Assembly: GCF_008974185.1 (NCBI RefSeq)
Contig: NZ_BKZP01000001.1
Location: 62,001-126,000, forward strand
Reading direction: 5' to 3'
DNA from: Weizmannia acidilactici
Lineage (GTDB): Bacteria; Bacillota; Bacilli; Bacillales; Bacillaceae_C
Length of the DNA stretch: 64,000 bases
Shown: piece after piece, positions 57,166 through 64,000 of the stretch
How the letters are laid out: the number at the start of each line of letters is the position of its first letter
Numbering within the stretch: the first letter of the stretch is position 1
The notes under the pieces: model-generated
Databases searched by the model: none
Told to the model about the DNA's origin: nothing
What the model saw: only the letters and a program-made list of their open reading frames with translations
Position numbers and translations under genes: made by a program

Positions 57166-57194
57166 TACACAAACGCATCTATTTTCTCTATAAT
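57166..57194 (+). promoter_or_regulatory. uppS promoter with palindrome over the -10
   Basis: The -35 TACACA (57166-57171), a 17-base spacer and consensus -10 TATAAT (57189-57194). A perfect inverted repeat TTCTCTA-TAA-TAGAGAA (57184-57200) is centred on the -10 and could be an operator. The leader to uppS is about 110 bases. Confidence 0.7.
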
Positions 57195-57312
57195 AGAGAA
57201 TGGCAAATTTAAAATATGATAGCCATACAAATTTTGCCAAATCGTAAACCGCAATACCTGTATGGCTGATGCGCCGTGCAATATGCAGGCGGATTCCATT
57301 TGGAGGGCAAAT

Positions 57313-58116
57313 GTGCTTATGAATATAAAAAGATGGAAATCTTTCAATAAAGAAAGGGTGCCCGGATACAGCACACGCGGGGAAAAGGTCAAAGCAGACG
57401 AAGTCCCCCGGCATGTTGCAATCATTATGGACGGAAACGGCAGGTGGGCGAAAAAGCGCCATTTGCCGAGGGTTGCCGGACACCATGAAGGAATGAAAAC
57501 CATCCGCAAAATTACCCGAGTCGCCAATGAGCTTGGGATCAAAGTGCTGACACTGTATGCATTTTCAACTGAAAATTGGAAAAGGCCGAAAGCGGAAGTC
57601 GATTACTTAATGAAATTGCCGGAAGAATTTTTATCCACATATCTTCCAGAGTTGAAAGAACAAAATGTAAAGGTCCAGATGATGGGCCACAAGGAACAAA
57701 TTCCGCTGCACACACAAAGGGCGATTAATAAAGCGATTCGGGAAACGGAAGGAAATAACGGCCTTATCTTGAATTTTGCGCTGAATTACGGCAGCCGGGA
57801 CGAAATTATGCGTGCCGTGAAAAATATTTTAAATGATGTCAAAAATGGTATAATGGATGAAAATGAGCTGACCGAAGAAGTTTTCCACCGTTATTTAATG
57901 ACGAACGGCCTACAGGATCCCGACCTATTAATCCGGACGAGCGGGGAAATCCGCCTCAGCAATTTCATGTTGTGGCAGCTTGCTTACACGGAATTTGTCT
58001 TTACGGATGTATTATGGCCGGATTTTAATGAGGAACATTTTCTGGACGCCATCGAGGAGTACCAGAAACGTTCCAGACGGTTTGGTGGTTTAAAAAGTGA
58101 GGAGCAGACTAGATGA
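57313..58116 (+). CDS. uppS: Undecaprenyl diphosphate synthase (isoprenyl transferase)
   Basis: Adds eight isopentenyl units to farnesyl diphosphate to make the C55 carrier for peptidoglycan and teichoic acids. The 267 residues include HVAIIMDGNGRWAKKRHLPR (catalytic Asp), GHHEGM, LTLYAFSTENWKRP and LIRTSGEIRLSNFMLWQ. The start is set at GTG 57313, 6 bases after GGAGG; ATG 57319 is the alternative. Overlaps cdsA by 4 bases. Confidence 0.96.
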   Translation: MLMNIKRWKSFNKERVPGYSTRGEKVKADEVPRHVAIIMDGNGRWAKKRHLPRVAGHHEGMKTIRKITRVANELGIKVLTLYAFSTENWKRPKAEVDYLMKLPEEFLSTYLPELKEQNVKVQMMGHKEQIPLHTQRAINKAIRETEGNNGLILNFALNYGSRDEIMRAVKNILNDVKNGIMDENELTEEVFHRYLMTNGLQDPDLLIRTSGEIRLSNFMLWQLAYTEFVFTDVLWPDFNEEHFLDAIEEYQKRSRRFGGLKSEEQTR

Positions 58117-58919
58117 AACAGAGAATCATAACCGCTGTCGTAGCAGCAGCCTTTTTTATTCCTTTTGTGATTTACGGGAAATTGCCGTTTATTTTGCTTG
58201 TCTATGCAATGGCGACCATTGCTTTGTATGAACTGCTGAGGATGGGGAAGCAGAGATTTTTTTCTTTTGAAGGGCTCCTTTCCGTACTGCTGTTGTGGAT
58301 CATATTGTTCCCTTCCAAATACGTGCATTTCATTGAACGGTTCGGGTTTGCAAAACTCGAATATACTTACATGATTGTGCTGCTTTTTTTGGCATATACA
58401 GTGCTGACGAAAAACCGGCTTACGTTTGAAAAAGCGGGTTTCCATATTCTTTCCGCCATTTACGTGGGCATCGGCTTTTACTATTTTATTGAAACTAGAA
58501 ATACGGCGGATTTAGGCATCACATATATTTTATACGCCCTTTTCTTAATTTGGGCGACGGATTCGGGCGCTTATTTTATCGGACGGGCTTTCGGCAGGCA
58601 TAAGCTGTGGCCGGAAATCAGCCCGAATAAAACGGTCGAAGGCGCGTTTGGCGGTGTGCTGTGCGCTGTTATTGTCTCAGTCCTGTTTTTCTTTTTTACC
58701 GATATCGGTATCAGCCTCGGGCGGATGGTCGCCTCTACGGTCGTGCTGTCTATTTTCGGCCAGATTGGCGATTTGGTGGAATCCGCTTATAAGCGGCATT
58801 ATGGCGTAAAGGATGCCGGGAATATTCTTCCGGGGCACGGTGGTATTCTGGATCGTTTTGACAGCTTATTATTTGTGTTGCCGCTCATCCATTTTTTAAA
58901 AATGATTGCAGCAAGGTGA
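58113..58919 (+). CDS. cdsA: Phosphatidate cytidylyltransferase CdsA
   Basis: Makes CDP-diacylglycerol, the precursor of phosphatidylglycerol and phosphatidylethanolamine. The 268-residue integral membrane protein has about eight hydrophobic segments and the family signature SAYKRHYGVKDAGNILPGHG followed by GILDRFDS near the C-terminus. Translationally coupled to uppS. Confidence 0.96.
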   Translation: MKQRIITAVVAAAFFIPFVIYGKLPFILLVYAMATIALYELLRMGKQRFFSFEGLLSVLLLWIILFPSKYVHFIERFGFAKLEYTYMIVLLFLAYTVLTKNRLTFEKAGFHILSAIYVGIGFYYFIETRNTADLGITYILYALFLIWATDSGAYFIGRAFGRHKLWPEISPNKTVEGAFGGVLCAVIVSVLFFFFTDIGISLGRMVASTVVLSIFGQIGDLVESAYKRHYGVKDAGNILPGHGGILDRFDSLLFVLPLIHFLKMIAAR

Positions 58920-58940
58920 TATACGAGGGGGCGTATAAAT

Positions 58941-60086
58941 ATGAAACGGATTAGTCTTTTAGGGGCAACCGGCTCCATCGGCACGCAAACGCTGGATGTC
59001 ATCCGGAATCACCCAAATGAATTTAAACTGGTTTCTTTTTCGGCAGGAAGCAATATAAATTTAACAAGGAAAATCATTTTGGAATTTCAGCCTGAATTCG
59101 TCTCAGTTGCTGGAAGAGAAGACTGCGTACGGTTGAAAAATGAATTTGGGGATGCTGCCGCTTTTTCATACGGGGAAGAAGGGCTAATCGAAGCGGCTGT
59201 TTATAAGGGAGCCGATCTGCTTGTAAATGCGGTTCTCGGGAGTGTCGGCCTTTTACCGACGCTTAAAGCGATCGAAGCAGGGAAAACGGTTGCTATCGCC
59301 AACAAAGAAACGCTTGTGACAGCCGGCCACCTTGTGTTGGAAGCAGCCGAAAAGGCCAAGACGGAAATTCTTCCGATCGACAGCGAACATTCGGCTATAT
59401 TCCAATGTTTGCAAGGGGAAAATAGAAATGAAATCGAGCGTCTCATTATCACGGCGTCCGGCGGCAGTTTCCGAGACTATACAAGGGAACAGCTGATGCA
59501 TGTGACCGTCAAGGATGCGCTGAACCACCCAAATTGGTCAATGGGTGCAAAAATTACGATCGATTCGGCAACAATGATGAATAAGGGCCTTGAAGTCATT
59601 GAGGCGCATTGGCTGTTCGGCCTTCCTTATGAAAAAATTGACACGGTGCTCCACCGCGAAAGCATTGTGCATTCTTTGGTGGAATTCCAGGATTTTAGCG
59701 TGAAGGCGCAGCTCGGCACGCCCGATATGCGGATTCCGATCCAATACGCCCTCAGTTACCCGAACAGGATGGAGCTTCCGGATGCAAAGCGCCTTGATTT
59801 GGCGGAAATCGGCCGGCTTCATTTTGAAAAAATGGACGAGGATCGTTTTTACTGCCTGAAGCTGGCTTATGAAGCCGGCAGGATAGGCGGATCAATGCCG
59901 GCTGTGCTGAATGCGGCCAATGAAACGGCTGTAAATGCCTTTTTGCAAGAAAAAATTCCGTTTTTACAGATTGATCAGTTGATTGAAAAGGCACTTGCAA
60001 GGCATAATGTAATTAAACACCCTGATTTGGAAACGATCCGTGCGGTTGATGCTGAAACGCGCGCCTATGTAAGTTCGCTTATTTAA
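58941..60086 (+). CDS. dxr: 1-deoxy-D-xylulose 5-phosphate reductoisomerase
   Basis: Second step of the MEP isoprenoid pathway, NADPH- and metal-dependent. The 381 residues show the N-terminal NADPH motif [41 protein letters not shown] (metal and substrate site) and [20 protein letters not shown] 58941 follows ACGAGGGGG. It feeds the isoprenoid diphosphate needed by neighbouring uppS. Confidence 0.97.
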   Translation: MKRISLLGATGSIGTQTLDVIRNHPNEFKLVSFSAGSNINLTRKIILEFQPEFVSVAGREDCVRLKNEFGDAAAFSYGEEGLIEAAVYKGADLLVNAVLGSVGLLPTLKAIEAGKTVAIANKETLVTAGHLVLEAAEKAKTEILPIDSEHSAIFQCLQGENRNEIERLIITASGGSFRDYTREQLMHVTVKDALNHPNWSMGAKITIDSATMMNKGLEVIEAHWLFGLPYEKIDTVLHRESIVHSLVEFQDFSVKAQLGTPDMRIPIQYALSYPNRMELPDAKRLDLAEIGRLHFEKMDEDRFYCLKLAYEAGRIGGSMPAVLNAANETAVNAFLQEKIPFLQIDQLIEKALARHNVIKHPDLETIRAVDAETRAYVSSLI

Positions 60087-60158
60087 ACTGCGGATTGTTA
60101 TGCATGTTGATCTTCCGGCCAGAGGCAGAAATTATTTTTAAAGTAAGGTGGTATTCAT

Positions 60159-61418
60159 TTGACAACAGTAATAGCCTTTATTTTGATTTTTAGTTCGCTT
60201 GTCATTTTCCATGAAGCCGGGCATTTCTTCGTAGCAAAAAGAGCCGGAATTTTGTGTCGCGAATTTGCCATCGGCTTTGGCCCGAAGATCCTTTCCTTTA
60301 AGAAAAACGAAACGCAGTATACGATCCGTCTGCTCCCGATCGGCGGATATGTCAGGATGGCAGGGGAAGATCCTGACATACCGGAATTGAAACCCGGGCA
60401 GCGGATCGGGCTTTTGCTCGATGATAATGAAACGGTCGAAAAAATCGTGGTAAACGGGAAAGACCGGTATACCGGGCTGCGCATGATCGAGACGGAATCG
60501 GCTGATTTGGAGCATGCACTTGTGATAAAAGGCTATGAAGAAGGGGACGACGAGAACCTTCAAACGTTTAAAATAAAAAGGGATGCCGTGTTTGTGGAAG
60601 ACCGTACGGAAATGCAGATTGCGCCGTGGGACCGCCAGTTTGCATCCAAATCTTTGGGAAAACGGGCACTGACGATTTTTGCAGGGCCGTTTATGAATTT
60701 TGTGTTGGCGGCGATTGTGTTTACGATGATGGCGATTGTTCAGGGCGTTCCGGTTTCCGATCCGGTACTTGGGACTGTAGTAAAGAATAGTGCAGCCGCT
60801 CAGGCCGGCCTCCACAAAGGGGATACGGTGATTAGCATTGACGGAGCGGAAATTTCCACTTGGAATGATATTGTAGAAGTGATCCAGAAGCATCCGGATG
60901 AAGAAATCACCTTTACAATTGAACGCGGCGGTAAAACGATGGATATTCCGGTAACGCCGAAAAGTGTGACGGTGGATGGCAAATTGATCGGCAGGATCGG
61001 GGTAAACAGCCCGGTTGACCATTCTCCGTTGAAAGTCGCCACTTACGGCATTACGCAGACGTATGTATGGACGGTGGAAATTTTTAAATTGCTCGGCCAC
61101 CTGATTACAGGCGGATTTTCGATTGACGCGTTGTCAGGGCCGGTCGGCATTTACAAATCTACGGAGACAGTTGCCAAATCTGGCTTGATTTATCTCTTTA
61201 AATGGGCCGGGCTTTTAAGCATCAATATCGGGATCATGAACCTGCTCCCGCTGCCGGCTTTGGACGGCGGAAGGCTACTGTTTTTCGGGATTGAAGCTTT
61301 AAGGGGCAAACCGATTGACCGGCAAAAAGAAGGGATTGTCCATTTTATCGGCTTTGCGCTTTTAATGCTGTTGATGATTATCGTCACCTGGAACGATATC
61401 CAAAGGTTTTTCCTCTAG
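60159..61418 (+). CDS. rseP: Site-2 intramembrane metalloprotease RseP/RasP
   Basis: Cleaves membrane-spanning anti-sigma factors and signal peptide remnants. The 419 residues have the zinc site HEAGH at 18-22 in the first membrane helix, a PDZ domain (about 190-285, VVKNSAAAQAGLHKGDTVIS), and the C-terminal third metal ligand in NLLPLPALDGGRLLFF. Four transmembrane segments are visible. The start is TTG 60159 after AAGGTGG. In B. subtilis the protein is called RasP (YluC). Confidence 0.96.
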   Translation: MTTVIAFILIFSSLVIFHEAGHFFVAKRAGILCREFAIGFGPKILSFKKNETQYTIRLLPIGGYVRMAGEDPDIPELKPGQRIGLLLDDNETVEKIVVNGKDRYTGLRMIETESADLEHALVIKGYEEGDDENLQTFKIKRDAVFVEDRTEMQIAPWDRQFASKSLGKRALTIFAGPFMNFVLAAIVFTMMAIVQGVPVSDPVLGTVVKNSAAAQAGLHKGDTVISIDGAEISTWNDIVEVIQKHPDEEITFTIERGGKTMDIPVTPKSVTVDGKLIGRIGVNSPVDHSPLKVATYGITQTYVWTVEIFKLLGHLITGGFSIDALSGPVGIYKSTETVAKSGLIYLFKWAGLLSINIGIMNLLPLPALDGGRLLFFGIEALRGKPIDRQKEGIVHFIGFALLMLLMIIVTWNDIQRFFL

Positions 61419-61627
61419 AATCTTATGCGGGCTGTTGATGGCCATCGCCGTTTTCGTTTCACTTTCCTGGTGCACGGCTTACGCTATTCCATGGATCATC
61501 GCGAATGCCGCGGATAAAACATGACTGCCATTGTCATCCGTAAAAATGATAAAATTTTCCAATCGGGCAATCGCCTATAGTTGATTGCCTGAATCTTATT
61601 GAAAACTGAATATAGGAGTGCGATTGT

Positions 61628-63334
61628 ATGAGACAAAGTAAGATGTTTATTCCGACACTGCGGGATGTGCCTGCTGATGCCGAAATTAAAAGCCACCAGC
61701 TGCTTCTTCGTGCCGGATACATACGGCAGGTTGCAAGCGGCGTTTATACGTATTTGCCGCTGGCTAGAAATGTATTACATAAAATTGAAACAATTATCCG
61801 CGAAGAAATGGAAGCAATTGGCTCGATGGAACTGCTCATGCCGGCGCTGCAGCCTGCGGAATTATGGCAGGAATCGGGGCGTTGGTATTCGTACGGCCCT
61901 GAACTGATGCGGCTGAAGGATCGCCACGAACGTGACTTTGCGCTCGGTCCGACGCATGAAGAAGTCATTACAAGTCTCATTCGCGGCGAAATCAAATCGT
62001 ACAAACGGCTGCCGCTTTCTTTATACCAGATCCAAACGAAATTCCGCGATGAAAAAAGGCCGCGTTTCGGTTTATTGCGGGGCCGCGAATTCGTCATGAA
62101 AGATGCGTATTCTTTTCATGCCGATCAAGAAAGCCTAGATGAAACGTATAACGATATGTACCGTGCCTATTCGAATATTTTCTCTAGGTGTAAACTCGAT
62201 TTCCGCGCCGTATTGGCCGACTCGGGGGCAATCGGTGGGAAAGATACGCAGGAGTTTATGGTGCTTTCTGAAATCGGGGAAGACACAATTGCGTATTCCG
62301 ATGCATCCGATTATGCGGCCAATATCGAAATGGCGGAAGTAAAAACGGTTTATACGAAGCCGGACAAACCGGAAAAGCCGCTTGAAAAAATCCCGACACC
62401 CGGGCAAAAGACAATCGCCCAGATCGTGGATTTCCTGAAAGCAGATCCTGTACAATGCCTGAAAACGTTAGTGCTGAAAGCGGATGACGAATATGTCATC
62501 GTGCTTGTGCGCGGCGACCATGAAGTGAATGAAATCAAAGTGAAAAACCTCCTCGGAGCCGAAACAATTGAGATGGCCGATCCGGAAATCATCAAAACGT
62601 TGATGGGGGCGGATATTGGTTCACTCGGCCCAGTCGGCGCCCCGGAAAACATCCGTATTCTTGCGGACAATGCCGTCCAGTATGTTGTAAACGGGATTTG
62701 CGGCGCCAACGAAAACGACTACCATTACATCAATGCCAACCCGGGGCGCGATTACCGTGTTGATTTGTACGGCGACCTCCGCAATATCCAGGAAGGGGAT
62801 CCGTCGCCGGACGGAAAAGGAACGATCCGTTTTGCCCGCGGCATTGAAGTCGGTCATATTTTCAAACTCGGCACAAAATACAGCGAAGCGATGCACGCCG
62901 CCTTTTTGGACGAAAATGGCAGGGAACAGGTGATACTGATGGGCTGTTACGGGATCGGCGTTTCCCGCACATTAATGGCAGTCTGCGAACAGCATAACGA
63001 TGATAAAGGTTTGGTATGGCCTGTCAATCTTGCACCGTTTGAAGTCCATCTAGTGCCGGTCAATATGAAAGATGAAAAACAAGCCGGGCTTACTGAAAAG
63101 CTCTATACGGAATTGCAAAAGCAGTTTACGGTTTTAATGGATGACAGAAATGAACGACCGGGTGTTAAATTTGCAGATTCCGATTTGATCGGGCTGCCGA
63201 CCCGTGTAACGGTCGGGAAAAAAGCATCGGAAGGGATTGTAGAAATCAAGGTTAGAAAAACCGGCGAAGTGCTGGAAGTAAAACAGGAAGATTTGTCCGG
63301 CACCATTGCCAATATTCTTGCAAAACTTGCGTAA
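61628..63334 (+). CDS. proS: Prolyl-tRNA synthetase
   Basis: Charges tRNA-Pro. The 568-residue class II synthetase of the bacterial type shows motif 2 ([21 protein letters not shown] region), an INS editing domain between motifs 2 and 3 (about 225-385, [20 protein letters not shown]), motif 3 ([14 protein letters not shown]) and the C-terminal anticodon-binding domain. ATG 61628 follows ATAGGAGTG. The 209 bases upstream contain no clear gene or terminator. Confidence 0.98.
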   Translation: MRQSKMFIPTLRDVPADAEIKSHQLLLRAGYIRQVASGVYTYLPLARNVLHKIETIIREEMEAIGSMELLMPALQPAELWQESGRWYSYGPELMRLKDRHERDFALGPTHEEVITSLIRGEIKSYKRLPLSLYQIQTKFRDEKRPRFGLLRGREFVMKDAYSFHADQESLDETYNDMYRAYSNIFSRCKLDFRAVLADSGAIGGKDTQEFMVLSEIGEDTIAYSDASDYAANIEMAEVKTVYTKPDKPEKPLEKIPTPGQKTIAQIVDFLKADPVQCLKTLVLKADDEYVIVLVRGDHEVNEIKVKNLLGAETIEMADPEIIKTLMGADIGSLGPVGAPENIRILADNAVQYVVNGICGANENDYHYINANPGRDYRVDLYGDLRNIQEGDPSPDGKGTIRFARGIEVGHIFKLGTKYSEAMHAAFLDENGREQVILMGCYGIGVSRTLMAVCEQHNDDKGLVWPVNLAPFEVHLVPVNMKDEKQAGLTEKLYTELQKQFTVLMDDRNERPGVKFADSDLIGLPTRVTVGKKASEGIVEIKVRKTGEVLEVKQEDLSGTIANILAKLA

Positions 63335-63348
63335 TGGAATTGATCTGG

Positions 63349-63380
63349 GGCATCGGCTTTCCGGCCGGTGCTTCTCTGTT
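63349..63380 (+). terminator. Terminator after proS
   Basis: GCATCGGC (63350-63357) pairs with GCCGGTGC (63364-63371) with one G-U pair and a 6-base loop, then a T-rich tail TTCTCTGTTT. Confidence 0.7.
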
Positions 63381-63486
63381 TATATTCGCGGCTGGCAAGA
63401 TTTATACATGCTAGAATCGTTGAATTATCGTTATAGTTTTTTTAAGATGTTTACGAGGCTAACTTTAATGGATGGGAGAGGAAAAC

Positions 63487-64000
63487 ATGATTGAAAATCC
63501 CGCCGAAAAGAAAGAAAGGTTTCAAATTTTGCTGCAGCAGTTGAAACTGACGGACGACGGGCTTTACAGCCATTTTCAAAACGGGGAAATTGAAAAGCTT
63601 GTCGTGGAACGCCAGTCGAAACGATGGCACTTTTATTTTTTATTGGAAAAAATCCTTCCTATTGAAGCGTATTTACAGTTTTCAACCCGGCTGTGCCAAG
63701 CTTTTCAGCATATTGCAAAGGTCAGTTTTTCTATCCGGACGAAAGATGCATCTTTCAAGCCTGGGCTTGTAGCAGACTATTGGAACGCCTGCCTTCGGGA
63801 GTTTGAAGGCATGTCGCCGATGCTCTTGTCTTTATTGTCGGAGCAGGTGCCGAAAGTAACTGGCAATAAATTTACCTTAACCGGCCGGAATGATCCGGAA
63901 GCGAGGACATTAAAACAAAAATACGGGGGGCTGATTACCGGTTTTTACGAACGGGCAGGCTTCCCGAAGTTAATGTTTGATGTGGAAACCGCACCTGTAC
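63487..64000 (+). CDS. polC: DNA polymerase III PolC, N-terminal part (cut by window edge)
   Basis: The main replicative polymerase of Gram-positive bacteria. The visible 171 codons are open to the window end and read MIENPAEKKERFQILLQQLK, HFQNGEIEKLVVERQSKRWH, FSTRLCQAFQHIAKVSFSIR, VADYWNACLREFEGMSPMLL, colinear with the N-terminal domain of B. subtilis PolC. The OB, exonuclease, PHP and polymerase domains lie beyond the window. ATG 63487 follows GGGAGAGG. It was found by translating the edge directly because no stop is reached. Confidence 0.95.
   Translation, partial: MIENPAEKKERFQILLQQLKLTDDGLYSHFQNGEIEKLVVERQSKRWHFYFLLEKILPIEAYLQFSTRLCQAFQHIAKVSFSIRTKDASFKPGLVADYWNACLREFEGMSPMLLSLLSEQVPKVTGNKFTLTGRNDPEARTLKQKYGGLITGFYERAGFPKLMFDVETAPV

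Overview
This window is chromosomal DNA from an endospore-forming member of the Bacillaceae. The order fabG-acpP-rnc-smc-ftsY-ylxM-ffh-rpsP-khpA-ylqD-rimM-trmD-rplS ... sucCD-dprA-topA-xerC-hslVU-codY-[fla/che operon]-sigD-swrB-rpsB-tsf-pyrH-frr-uppS-cdsA-dxr-rseP-proS-polC is the same backbone as the fabG-to-polC segment of Bacillus subtilis. Base composition is balanced, many genes start with TTG or GTG, and Shine-Dalgarno sites are strong. A Heyndrickxia/Weizmannia (Bacillus coagulans-like) host would fit, but the window alone does not prove a species. Every gene reads left to right except one small predicted membrane protein on the minus strand (56867-57055). Both window ends cut genes: fabG lacks its start and polC lacks most of its length. 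I see no prophage, insertion sequence, CRISPR array, tRNA or rRNA.

Region 1 (1-11.1 kb) holds lipid synthesis (fabG, acpP), RNase III, chromosome condensation (smc), the signal recognition pathway (ftsY, ylxM, ffh) and translation/RNA-modification genes (rpsP, khpA, rimM, trmD, rplS). Region 2 (11.2-25.4 kb) holds signal peptidase I, ribosome GTPase RbgA, RNase HII, the ylqG-ylqH pair, succinyl-CoA synthetase, DprA, topoisomerase I, XerC, the HslVU protease and the nutrient regulator CodY. trmFO, which sits between topA and xerC in B. subtilis, is not there.

Region 3 (25.7-53.5 kb) is a complete fla/che operon of 33 genes. It encodes rod and MS-ring proteins (flgB, flgC, fliE, fliF), the switch (fliG, fliM, fliY), the export apparatus (fliH-fliJ, fliO/Z, fliP, fliQ, fliR, flhB, flhA), hook assembly (fliK, flgD, flgG/flgE), placement GTPases (flhF, flhG), chemotaxis (cheY, cheB, cheA, cheW, cheC, cheD), sigma-D and SwrB. 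A sigma-D-like promoter precedes flgB, so the operon probably feeds back on itself through sigD at its far end. Region 4 (53.5-64 kb) holds ribosomal protein S2, EF-Ts, UMP kinase, ribosome recycling factor, undecaprenyl and phospholipid synthesis, DXP reductoisomerase, the RseP/RasP site-2 protease, prolyl-tRNA synthetase and the start of PolC.

The main departures from the expected pattern are: a CheB with no receiver domain; a FlgD whose C-terminal module is duplicated; the YlqG-YlqH pair, which looks like a free-standing FliK C-domain plus FlhB C-domain; the missing trmFO; a convergent small membrane-protein gene sharing a bidirectional terminator with frr; and several structured or repeated regulatory regions (acpP-rnc spacer, rpsP terminator/promoter overlap, topA leader, codY promoter direct repeat, swrD hairpin). 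I found no clearly new multi-gene system. The rest is conserved core genome.
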